This document shows, piece after piece, positions 54,818-64,000 of a DNA stretch of 64,000 bases. Position 1 is the stretch's first letter. Each line of letters begins with the position of its first letter. Position numbers and translations under genes: made by a program. The stretch is from the NCBI GenBank assembly GCA_963921825.1, contig OY997593.1:39695111-39759110 (forward strand). Reading direction: 5' to 3'. This stretch comes from Erodium maritimum (taxonomy: Eukaryota > Streptophyta > Magnoliopsida > Geraniales > Geraniaceae). Below the pieces are notes generated by a model. That model was not told where the DNA came from. It saw only the letters and a list, made by a program, of their open reading frames with translations, and made no database searches.

Positions 54818-54994
54818 ATGTTGCTCCAAACACTCAACAGGATGTCCGTTCTCCACGTCATAGTCAGCATCATCATCGGCATCATCATCACCATCATATT
54901 CTTTTTCTTCACAGTTTGCAACTTCTACCAGCTTCTTCTTCTTCCTCATCCTCTTCTTTCTAATCTCATGTCCCTCCATCTTATCAGCAACCAT

Positions 54995-55014
54995 TGTCGT
55001 CGTCGTCGTCGTCG

Positions 55015-55091
<77 letters not shown>
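54995..55091 (+). repeat. Trinucleotide microsatellite (TCG)7(TCA)25, approximate counts
   Basis: A pure TCG run changes into a pure TCA run of about 77 bp. On the minus strand it encodes aspartate in the frame of the acidic gene remnant. It is a probable length-variable site. Confidence 0.95.
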
Positions 55092-55449
55092 TTTGTCTTT
55101 ATCTTCGTCTTTATTGGGATCATCATCTTCTTTGTCTTTATTAGAATCTTCGTCTTCCTCCATCTTCCTGTTCTTCCTACTCTCCATTTACGCCTTATTA
55201 TCAACATTAGTTAGTGCCTACAACCATTCATCAAGATCTCCAATCTCTTCATCCTCTAACAAAAAATCAACTGTAACATCATCCTTAGTACAAATTGACC
55301 TCGTTATCATCATCATCAAATATATCACTCAGTACAGTAGTCCGAGAATTAGAATCAGAAGAGAGAGTTCTGTCGGTATTGAATAAGCATAGATGTGAGG
55401 ATGGAGGAAGAGAGGGAGGTGGTCAAGAAGAACTTGACATTGGATTAGT

Positions 55450-57160
55450 GGGTGTGGAGTGGTTAGAGAAGTTAGAGCACAAGAAAAATAAAGAACAAAG
55501 GGAGTAAAGTGTTAGTCTTAGTGCCCGTAGTTCAATCTTAAATGTCCAAATGTATATATCATCGTTAGCAATAGAATTAAAGCGGTTTTATATTACTTGT
55601 GTGATGGAGTAATATATCGATGTCTGCTCTGATCTATGCCCACCATGCGAATAGAACCATAGATCGAAATAGATCACACTCGATGGGTCCCTAGTCAACA
55701 AAGCTTCACTAGAAGCGACTAGTATGAAAGATGGCTCTTTATGGCTTACGTTCTGTTAGTCATTGGAATGTGATTCCGGAGTCTGATCATAGATATCATG
55801 TGGGACATGATATTGGACGACCCGACATGAATATGTGTCATAGATCAAGTCATGAACATATTCATTGTCGTAGCTTGTCATGTGTCCTTAGACCAAGGAG
55901 TCTTTGTGATACCTATGCAGTAAACAATTGAGTTTGACTTGATCTATTGACCTGCATAAACCTAAGGGTCACACCAGAGGATGAAACTCATTAACACATG
56001 GGATAATATCATAAAATTACCCTTAACTTTTAGCTATTTTCACAAACTTACCTTTAACTTTTAAAAGTAACAAACCGGTACCTTAACTTACAATTTTGCT
56101 CAAACCAGTCAACGCCATTAAAATTTTAACAGAAAATAACCATGTGCAGTGCCCGTGACTCAACAATTTTTTTAAAAATGACAAAAATACCCTCTCTTTT
56201 TTTTGTTCTCTTAACCCTAATTTCAGTACTCATTTCCCTATTTCTCCTCTTTTCATTTCTTAATCTTCATATACGGTCTCATACAATCTGTATTTCTTGG
56301 GTGTGAGCTGTGATGGCAGAGGAGCTCCTCTCGACAGTGACGAAGGAACACATATCGGAGGCGGATGAGGAGCACAGATCGACAGAGGCGGATGAGGAGC
56401 GCAGATCGACGGCGGCGGCGTTACTCTCGTCGTGTGACTCCCTCCCTGCTTCCTCCAACGCCAACAGCACAAGTCCTTGCTAGACCTAGTCTTCCCTCCG
56501 GCGAGTTCCATACCTGATTGCAACCTCAATCCTTTCGGGCTCTTAGAAGCACAATTTTTTTTATTACTAGCATTTGGGTTCTAAGTTTTGTGAAAGATGA
56601 TTTATTTTTATTTTTTTTAGTTCACCTATACGGGCAGTTGAGAATTTTTAGGGGAAAACAAGTTGGAATAGCAGGAAAAAAAATTAAGGTACTGAGATTG
56701 GTTTTGTTTTGGGAAGAAGCTTCAATTGTTTGAATTTTTTTTAGCATGTTATGTACTGAGATGCTGCTCATTGGGTGTCATGTATGTTGAAATTCATAGA
56801 AAAAAGAATTGGGGTATTAAGATGGATTTGATTTTGAAGTTTTATGAGATTTGTACTGAAGTTTCATAGTGTACTGGGATTGGTTTTTGTTAAGGGAAAA
56901 AGTTAGAAAAAAAGTTGGGAAATTGGTTCAGCCTCCAGTGTTGCTGCTCATGTTTTATTTTTGGGTTTGGGTAGTTGTTTCTGCAACTCTTTGTAGGTGG
57001 CTAGGTGCTTGAGATTTTTACTGAAAGAGCCTTATTTTTTATAAGTGTTAGGAGGGTAGACCTCGTAATATACCAAACTTATTTTCTTTTCATTTTGATT
57101 TTCTTTTTGTATCTAAAAAATATGAGATTACCCTTATACCCTTTCAACACTTAGCCAAAA
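55450..57160. other. Non-coding region, possible transposon ends
   Basis: 55615-55950 is sequence with balanced base content but no good frame. 56000-56230 has the phrase AAATTACCCTTAACTTTTAG and ACAAAAATACC, typical of the ends of long-TIR Mutator-like elements. 56260-56530 has a short GC-rich low-complexity frame on the minus strand that I do not believe. The rest shows nothing recognisable. Confidence 0.35.
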
Positions 57161-60100
57161 AACCATGAATCCATCCCGGTCAACAGCCTTGTCTTCTTTT
57201 TTTCCCTCCTTCACGTTTCTTCACACCTCAACTCAAACAAACCCCACGAAGGCCAACCCAACTGATTTCCGGTGCCCAGTTCATCTCATCTTCGTTCTTT
57301 TCCGTCGTCGTCGTCATCTACAAACTTGGAGGATCAAGTTCCAGTTGAAGTTCTTCTCCTTTTCCGACCAGTTTCAGCACTGTCCGAGCTACCCACTGAT
57401 CTGATATGGTAAGTAATCCCTAACCCATCTGTTTCCGTTCCTTTGTAGGCTTAGATAGCTTAGATAGGTTTAATTATTGAGTAGATACATTTAATTTCGG
57501 TCTGAAAGTATGCATTTAGGGGATTGGTATGCTTGGATACGTGAATTATCTCCCAGAATGGATGGTTAGGTCGAAAAATTGAGACCGGTTCTGGTTAGCT
57601 GTCGGGAAATTATATCCACCTTCCATGTGGTTCTATGTGTGTTATTACATTTTTGCAGCTGAATTGTTTTGTGTAATTCCTTGTGTGTACCCTTCCAGAC
57701 AAGTTTGTCATCCCTAGATCCTAGGTCATACTCATTTGATGAAGAAGTTGAAAGTGCTAGGACAATTTCTTCCGAACAAGAAATTCCTAGTTTTGAGGGA
57801 GAAAGTTCCAGCTCAAGCCAAGAAAATAGTACAGATTGAGGTGCCTCCTTTTGAACCTGTTTTGGCCGAGAATGAACATTTTGACTGCAAGATTTCAGTC
57901 AAAAGTCATTTAGGGGCAACTTCCAAGTTCATCAAGGGAGAGCTTGAGAAGTTAAATGATGAAGAGGTCCACCTGAGAGAGCTTCCGCGATATCCATTCG
58001 GGCATTTTTTGGACGTCCAACCGAATAGTGATAATTCTTGTCAAATTCCTTGGGCGTTGTTAGTTCGAGAAATTAAATTGGAGCGTTCGTCCGAGATTTG
58101 GTTTTTGGTCCAAGGTAGGCCAGTGAGATTATCTTTGAAGGAGTATTGTTTAATATCGGGGCTAAGGTGTGGAAATTTTCCAGAGAAAAAAGTTTATAAA
58201 AAACAATTGAAGTCCAAAGTATTTTCCACCAAACACTTCCCGACCCTAGAAGCTAGTATGGTGACCTTAGAGAAGAAATTGACTGACTTGGTTGAGGAAC
58301 AAATTCTTGTTAGGCCTCAGAAGAAGCGTAATTGGGATATCATTAAGGTGTGTTTGCTGTTGATGATCGGGGGAGTATTGATGCCATTGGACAGACGATA
58401 CCATAAGTTGGATCGAGACTATTTGGCACTAGTAGATAACCTAAAGATGTTTTACACATACCCTTGGGGTAATCTGTCCTTCAAGTATCTGCTGAAACAA
58501 ATAAAATCAAAGAAAATGAGAAGTAAAGCAAGTGTGGCTCAGAAGAACCCAAGAAATGAAAGTAGTATGACGTATACCGGATTTATTCTTCCTCTAACGG
58601 TAAGTAGATATTCATTAATACCAAATAAATATCGTAGTATACATGCTCTCTTATGATTTGTATCTTATGTCGTAGGTACTTGCATTTGAATGCATACCAT
58701 CATTAGCAAGGAAGTTTGCAACAATTCGTCAAGAATTATGCGCAAACTTACCTAGGATTTTGAAATGGAGGACAACGTGGAGTAGAAATCCCTCTTACAA
58801 TGTTGTTAAGGAAGCACTCTTACAAAGCACACCGGAGGTTAGGAATTTTGTTGCAACTCCACTTTTGATATAAATTTTAACATACTAATTTTATTTGTTT
58901 TTTGTGCTCAGGAAATAGTAAGTCTGTTGGTCCCCAATGAGGAAGAAAAGAAGCAGCCTTGGATGATAGAATTCCAAAACCTTAAAGAAGAACATCCGAA
59001 TCCGTTGCTGGACAACATGGTTGACAAGTTGGAGCAAGGCTATGTAGTCTCATTTCCTCAGGATGAGACCGTCCATGTGGCAGCGCCAACCCCACCAGAG
59101 GTTGATACGTCACACCCACCGTCAGAGCCTCAGTCACATCCACAGTCCGATGATGGACTTTCGAAGGCTGTCATGGAGCATGTAATAACCACTTCTGGTC
59201 AACGACAGTCAAACCTGCGAAAAACAGGAAAATTTAAAAAATTTAAGACAGACACTTAACTTAACCTAAATTGACCCCGAGGGTCATACCAGACTTAAGT
59301 TGACCCCGTTATCGACTAAAATGAGTTCCAGGGGACTCAGGGCAACTTTCTGATCAATTTGGGAAATGTTGACTTTCGCTGGAAAAGTCAACCGAACGAC
59401 GTTTTGGTCCATTCGAGGACCGTTTTGGATTCAAAAAGCTTATCCGTCGTCGCAGCGGTCTTAGTTGAGCCGTTTCCTTGTAGCCCGCCAAGTTTCGTAA
59501 TTTCTTGGGAAAAGTACCCGTTCGGGGCCCGAAACGTCCGATTTTCGCGAATCTGATTGGAAAATATCAAGTAGATATTTTACAAAAGGTGTGGGACCCA
59601 CCTTGATACTTGTCCTAATTGTGGTGGTGTTAGTTTTGGGGGGAAAATGAGTGGAGAGGAAGCATGGCCAGCCACATGTGGTTAAAGGAGAAAAAAAAAA
59701 TAGAAAATTAGTTAGTTGTTTGAAATTAGAAAAAAGAAGAAGAGAGTTAGAGAGAGAAGGAGAAGGAGAAGAAGAGAGATGAATAAGAAGCTAGGGTTTT
59801 GGGGATTATCGAGCCTTTGGATCGTCTCAAGGCAAGGAGCAACATCGTTCCCCTCGTCTTCCTCGTTGGTAAGACCTAAACCGATCGTCGTTTTGTTTAG
59901 TTTCAAAAGCTAGGGTTTTGTAAAAATGAATGGGTAAGGGTTGTATTGAGGTTGGGGAAGTGTTGGAGACGTTTTGGAGGTGTTTGGAGGGGAAGGATGA
60001 CGTTTTCCGGTGACCGGAGGCTCGGGAGGAGCTGCAGCCAACGTGGGTGGTGGCTGGCCGGCCATGGGGTGGCTGGCCGGAGCTGGGACCAGCCACCACC

Positions 60101-60745
60101 ATGGTGGCTGAGCCCCCCTTGAACCCTAGGGCTCACGACCAAGTAGGCCGGGTGGGGCCCACGTGCTCGGGTGATCGGGTTTAGTGGTCGGGAGGTTTAA
60201 AACGTTCCCCGGACCATTTATCCTTAACCGAATCGAAAATTGGAATTAAATTGGAGAAGTTGTAATTAACGGGTTTTAGAAACTTTAAACGTTAATTAAT
60301 TGACTCGGAAGTCGGAATTCATTTCCGTCAAGTGCATTGGGCTCCTTGAACTATTCTAAAACCGTAGAAACGAAAACGGGGGCTTTTGGAGCCCCGGAAG
60401 GCAATTTACAAAACTCGGGCAGAATCGCCATGTCGGGCGAATCGGGCCTTTACGGGTCCTTTATCGACAATATCGAGCAATTGGGAAGTTTGGGAGTGAT
60501 CGAAATTGTCGGGGTTACGTTTGGGCGTTAAGTTTATTAAATTTCGGTTTATTCCTACTACTTTAAAAGTGGTTTAAAAATTATGTTCTTTTAGATCGTG
60601 CTACGGGCCGAGGCAAAGGGAAGCTCGGAGAGTGACTGGGATCACATCGAGACTTAGTGGAGCACTTTTGGAGTTATATACGAGGTAGGGAAAAGTAGCC
60701 AGATCTCGGCCCTAACTAGGGAAAGTTAACTGTAGAATTGCATGT

Positions 60746-60950
60746 GACACCGGGGTGTCGTGGGTTATTTAGGTTATCGAATATTAGAAAAGCATGTTAC
60801 TGGAACTTAGCAATTATTGGAAAGGCATGTGACACTTAGTAGTGTCGTAGGAGCAGAGAACTTAGCGATATTAGAAGTACTGGAGGCATATGACCATGCC
60901 CGGAGGTTGTTTGTGAAACTAGTGATCTTAGGACTGTTGGAGGCATCGAG
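60746..60950 (+). repeat. Hairpins GACAC/GTGTC and GGCAT/ATGCC in solo LTR b
   Basis: GACAC-CGGG-GTGTC is at 60746-60759 and GACACT-TAGT-AGTGTC at 60831-60846. GGCAT-ATGACC-ATGCC (near 60886) and GGCAT-CGAGT-ATGCC (near 60941) follow. The order matches copy a. Confidence 0.65.
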
Positions 60951-60974
60951 TATGCCGGAGGTTGTTGTGTTTTA

Positions 60975-61330
60975 TTATTGTTGAGTTTTGGGTGGCCTTG
61001 AGAGCCCGTGTTATTATTGTTGAGTTTTGGGTTGCCTTGAGAGCCCGTGTTATTATTGTTGAGTTTTGTGTGGCTTTGAGAGCCCGTGTTATTATTATTG
61101 AGTTTTGGGTGGACTTGAGAGCCCGTGTTATTATTGTTGAGTTTTGGGTGGCCTTGAGAGCCCATGTTCTTATTGTTGGGTTTTGGGTGGCGTTGAGAGC
61201 CCATGTTATTATTGTTGAGTTTTGGGTGGCCTTGAGAGCCCGTGTTCTTATTGTTGGGTTTTGGGTGGCCTTGAGAGCCCGTGTTATTATTATTGAGTTT
61301 TAGGTGGCCATGAGAGCCCGTGTTGTCTTT
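60975..61330 (+). repeat. Tandem array, about nine units of 39-40 bp, in solo LTR b
   Basis: The unit is TTGAGTTTTGGGTGGCCTTG followed by AGAGCCCGTGTTATTATTG. Each holds GGC-NTTGAGA-GCC. It is the counterpart of the 59-bp array in copy a but with a different unit length. Two longer units of the copy-a type follow (61340-61470). Confidence 0.85.
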
Positions 61331-61564
61331 TTGGTGTTTTGGGCGGCCGTGAGTGCACGTGGGGTTGTGAACCCGTACTTTACCGTTGGAGTCTTGGGTG
61401 GCCATGAGGGCCCGTAGGGTTGTTGAACCCGTGTTTTGTTGTTGGTGTCTTGGTGGCCTTGAGTGTCTGTGGAGTTCAGACTGGTGTCGTTACCGTCTGT
61501 TGAACTTTGTTTGTGATTGTGTTTGGTTACTTGATCATGGTGGAGGTTGTGTGGTGTAGCTAGC

Positions 61565-61730
61565 CTCCCGACTGGGATCGGGAGAAGCGGAGAGGTTGTG
61601 GGCTAACTCCCCGACTGGGATCGGGGGAAGTTGTGAGACAGGTCGACCGCCTGGCCCGACTAGGATCGGAAAGGTCGAGGGAGAGAGAGGTTACTGAGAC
61701 AGGTCGACCGCCTGGCCCGACTGGGATCGG
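61565..61730 (+). repeat. Four hairpins of the CCGA/TCGG class in solo LTR b
   Basis: CTCCCGA-CTGGGA-TCGGGAG (61565-61584), CCCCGA-CTGGGA-TCGGGG (61609-61626), CCGA-CTAGGA-TCGG (61656-61669) and CCGA-CTGGGA-TCGG (61717-61730). The first two differ on both arms together. Confidence 0.72.
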
Positions 61731-61978
61731 AAAGGGAGAGAGATACAGAGATGGTTACTGAGCAGCTGGTATGCGATCCTTTGTGATCTTGGGTGTTGCG
61801 TGGTTGTCTGTTGTGTCTTGGGAAGAGGTCGTCAATCGTTGTGTGGGGTCTACATCACGTGTCCGAGTGTATGAGTCGGTTGAGAAACGTGTTGGTCGTG
61901 TGTGTGTCTTTTGAGTCGTTGTTGGTGTCACCGGCTTTGTCTGCTAAGTATGCCGTAGTCAGTCTGTTATCTGTGGTA

Positions 61979-61994
61979 GTGAGCAAATGCTCAC
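61979..61994 (+). other. LTR hairpin GTGAGC-AAAT-GCTCAC
   Basis: The same stem as in copy a with another loop, again followed by CTAGCTGCTTTTCCTACAGG. Confidence 0.65.
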
Positions 61995-62639
61995 CCCTAG
62001 CTGCTTTTCCTACAGGTACCGTTCGCAGTTTGGACTAGGTGAGCTTCAGAAGCTTGAAGAGCTTGAAGCGGGTTTCTGGGTGTTTTGAGTCTAGTGACGT
62101 GTACCTCGTTTTTGTCCAAGTGTTGGGACTTATATTTTTTTGAGATGTAAATATCATTATTTTGTTGAACTAAACTGGCTTTTAAAGTGATTTAATGAAA
62201 ACAGGTTTCAAGTATTGTAACTTTTTAAACGTTCGCGTCCCTAGTTCGGTTCGCTGAAATTGGGGCGTGACAGAGCAAATTGAGGTGTTAAAGACACAAT
62301 TCCTAGAACTGAAGGCTGATCTGGAAATGTCGATGGAAGTGCAGAAGAAACAATTTGATATGATCATGGATGCTCTGTCCATCCGGCATGATGCATTCAA
62401 TCATGCATCAAACGACATTCGTCCACCTTTTGAAGCATCAATTCCTGATCAGGACAACCAGAACAACCACGATGACATGCACATGTTCGAGGATTTGACA
62501 GATGGGAATGTGAACCAAGACAACCAGGATGTGAACCAAGAAGGAGGGTTAGAAGGACTGCCCGCTGGAGTTGAAGTTGAAGGGAACCGAGAAGAAGAAG
62601 AAATAGTACCCGTTGTACCTGTCGTACCTGATGTACCTG

Positions 62640-62760
62640 ATGAAGAAGAAAAAGAAGCAGAAGAAAAAGATGAAGAACAAAAAGATGAAGAAGAAGAAAA
62701 AGAAGAAGAAGAAGTACATGATGTACCTGTTTTGAACCAAGAAGAAGAAGATGAAGTGCC
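62640..62760 (+). repeat. GAAGAA-rich low-complexity segment
   Basis: Mixed GAA, AAA and GAT codons encode a run of Glu, Lys and Asp in the tail of the DUF1985 gene remnant, with repeats of GTACCTGATGTACCTG-like phrases just before (VVPVVPDVPDE). Confidence 0.7.
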
Positions 62761-62834
62761 CAATGTAGAGGAGGTCGTAAAAATTGGAATGGCCGCTGTA
62801 GAGGAAGTGGCCCAACGAGACGAAGAACAAGAGC

Positions 62835-64000
62835 TCGGTAGTCTCCGACCACCATCTCCCTCGCCGGACCACCGATCCCCTCCACCGGCCGTCCCGAGCC
62901 CGAGCTCGGCCGTCTCCGACCACCATCTCCCTCTCTTCTCCTCACCGTTCCGGCCACGACCCCGCCTCCAACCTCCGTCACCCACCTCCCTCTCCTCCTC
63001 TCCGTCCGAGACCCAAACACCGCACGTGGTTGAGCGAGCCACCGCCGCCGGCTGTCGTCCCCCGTCTCCGTTCCCCTCTCAGATCCGAGTCCCAGTCGTA
63101 CCTCACGCTCGTCTCCGACCACCACCGCCGTGCTCCGCCGCCCCCAACCCTACAACCACCTCTCCACCGCCGTCTCCTTCGTCTCCGACCACACGCAGAG
63201 CCGCCGCCCGATCTCCCTCCCTCACGGCCAACGCCTCCGCCCTCACAGCTCGCCTCCCACTGTCACTTTCCCTACGGTGAGGCCCCGGCCGACGCCGCCC
63301 TCGCCGGCGGCCGGTCGGTTCGAAACCCGAACTGTCCCCGTTGTCTTTCCTTTTTACGAACCACCTTGGATCTGGTCATGTTTGTCTTGTTGTTCTGGAC
63401 TCAAAATTTCGAGATGTAAAAGGGAAAATGAAGTTGTTTTGAAACAGTTAGGGTTTGAGATCGGTTTTGGACGGAAAATCGAACTTCTGAAGTTGAAGGG
63501 AAAGGAACCCTGAATCGAAAAATCGGTTTTGTTTAAAAAGGGGATTTAAATTGGAAAATGACCTAATTTGAAAAGAGTTTTAAAATAAAACCAGATTTGG
63601 AAATAAAAGGGAAGTAAAATCAGCGGATTTAAAACGGATTTCGAGCAGTTGAACGAATCTGGAACTCTAGTTAAAATGGACTGCTAATTGGGTTTAAAAA
63701 GGAACAAAAGCGGACCGCTGAATCGGACCTTGGGATTCGTGCATTGGGACCGTGCCTCGCATGCACCGGTTTCGGTGCTCGGGTACTCAAACCCGATTCG
63801 TCGTGACCCCGCTTTTAGCCCGCTCGAGTTTAAAGGACAATTGTCGGGTCTAGACTGGTTTAATCGTAACCTTTAACTTAGCGGTGGAACCGTTATTAAT
63901 CTATGGCTTTCGTGTTCTCTTTAGCGTCCGGCTTCGATCGAAGTGAAGCCCGGAGGTAGCGAGCCAGAACGTCAGCAGCTAGGAAACATAGAGGTTGCTC
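62835..64000 (+). repeat. Start of a third LTR-like unit, cut by the window end
   Basis: Sequence character changes abruptly from the acidic gene tail to CT-rich, GC-rich DNA like the transcript start of the LTR at 8268. The phrase GAGCTCGG..GTCTCCGACC recurs 72 bp apart (62831 and 62903). The last 300 bp have GCGTCCGGCTTCGATCGAAG and GGAGGTAG, reminiscent of 631-680 in the first LTR. The long frames here (62842-63513) are GC-rich readings without known domains. The identity is uncertain. Confidence 0.35.

Larger units (their letters stand above)
53380..55400 (-). pseudogene. Acidic, lysine-rich gene remnant split by LINE E (minus strand)
   Basis: On the minus strand 55187-54984 reads MESRKNRKMEEDEDSNKDKE... 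and runs into a poly-aspartate tract from a GAT repeat. In another frame 54990-54818 reads ADKMEGHEIRKKRMRKKKKL... and DDDADDDADYDVENGHPVEC. Beyond LINE E, 53548-53400 reads ENKATKERKMEEEEDAADVKAKEDVVEGSHEVDKDDAD. The composition is uniform across the insertion, so I take these as one former gene. A frame change lies in the repeat tract. I do not recognise the product. A nuclear acidic protein or a transposon accessory protein are both possible. Confidence 0.45.
59322..62272 (+). repeat. Solo LTR 'b' (about 2.95 kb) inside the DUF1985 gene
   Basis: It aligns with solo LTR a from TGAGTTCC to GAAATTGGGGCGTGACA. The gene before it ends in KFKT and the sequence after resumes TEQIEVLK, so the LTR sits in an exon. 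GACAG occurs on both sides (59247-59251 and 62269-62273). If this is the target duplication, the true start is near 59252 and the first 70 bp lack a counterpart in copy a. The LTR carries the same CGAGGTAGGGAAAAG box (60681) and hairpin classes as copy a. Confidence 0.8.
57406..62830 (+). pseudogene. DUF1985-containing gene (Mutator-like/Ulp1-type transposon gene) split by a solo LTR
   Basis: The spliced model is: ATG at 57406; intron 57409-57698 (GTAAGT...CCTTCCAG); exon from 57699; intron 58600-58675 (GTAAGT...CGTAG); exon 58676-58837; intron 58838-58911 (GTTAGG...GCTCAG); exon 58912 to about 59251; after the LTR, from 62273 on. The DUF1985 core is clear: LPRYPFGHFLDV, QIPWALLVREI, EIWFLVQGRPVRLSLKEYCLISGLRCG, DIIKVCLLLMIGG, then VLAFECIPSLARKFA ... 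PRILKWR across an intron. The first exon-2 frame (MTSLSSLDPRSYSFDEEVES...) ends at 57837, while the core is in another frame, so a frameshift lies there. The tail has a coiled coil (EQIEVLKTQFLELKADLEM) and a Glu/Lys-rich stretch. Such genes usually continue into a Ulp1-like protease, which is not in the window. Confidence 0.75.

Noticed and set aside
54818-55144. Poly-histidine and poly-serine frames on the plus strand
   Set aside because: They are readings of the TCA/TCG microsatellite. The minus-strand acidic reading is more consistent with its surroundings.
56260-56529. Short minus-strand frame with ICAPHPP repeats
   Set aside because: Low-complexity reading of a short GC-rich tandem phrase without domain support.
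60836-61405. 189-codon minus-strand frame and 113-codon plus-strand frame
   Set aside because: Both are translations of the 39-bp tandem array in a solo LTR.
62267-63280. 337-codon frame as one protein
   Set aside because: The first 190 codons belong to the DUF1985 gene tail. The rest is GC-rich, proline-serine-rich reading of a different, LTR-like sequence.

Overview
The window looks like repeat-dense nuclear DNA of a flowering plant, probably a eudicot. The evidence is plant-type Ty3/gypsy LTR elements primed by initiator tRNA-Met, an Athila-like protease fragment, many L1-clade LINEs with RRM-type ORF1, Mutator-like elements with long terminal inverted repeats and 8-9 bp target duplications, and a DUF1985 gene of the kind carried by plant Mutator-like elements. 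I see no intact ordinary host gene, no rRNA and no complete tRNA gene. Almost every long reading frame belongs to a transposable element.

Layout. 1-10647: a Ty3/gypsy-type element with 99% identical LTRs (5' LTR cut by the window edge) and an interior without recognisable gag or pol. 11002-17750: full-length LINE 'A' with a perfect 14-16 bp target duplication, an intact ORF1 and an ORF2 interrupted by two stops. 17765-21592: mostly non-coding, with a 256-bp-spaced direct duplication and a Mutator-like remnant. 21593-23176: a Mutator-type element with terminal inverted repeats of at least 280 bp and a GC-richer, transcript-like core. 23190-30720: remains of an Athila-like LTR element split by a LINE-like retroposon ('G'), an LTR fragment and LINE 'B'. 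About 30780-38578: LINE 'C', itself split by a solo LTR (33912-36960). 38590-40018: a Mutator-like remnant and a LINE 3' tail. 40049-44515: LINE 'F' of a different group, with a C-terminal RNase H and a perfect 12-bp target duplication. 44632-45718: a second Mutator-like foldback element with a perfect 9-bp target duplication and an internal minisatellite. 46199-49855: LINE 'D'. 50285-51166: a short retroposon 'H'. 52164-52980: N-terminus of a MuDR-like transposase. 53380-55400: an acidic minus-strand gene remnant split by LINE 'E'. 57406-62830: a spliced DUF1985 gene split by a second solo LTR (59322-62272). 62835-64000: the start of a third LTR-like unit.

The most unusual signal is at the RNA-structure level. 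The gypsy-type element (2414-3720) and both solo LTRs (35366-36718 and 60746-61994) carry dense runs of short hairpins. Between copies the two arms change together, for example GGGA/TCCC, GGGG/CCCC, GGAG/CTCC, AGAG/CTCT and GACG/CGTC around one conserved loop CAYGAGWA. I distinguish several classes, and paired changes or G-U wobbles occur in most of them. This points to a structured leader RNA shared by LTR families whose remaining sequence has diverged. A second oddity is a near-perfect 5' half of the initiator tRNA-Met inside the element that uses this tRNA as its primer.

All coordinates were read by eye. Element edges without target duplications are uncertain by tens of bases.
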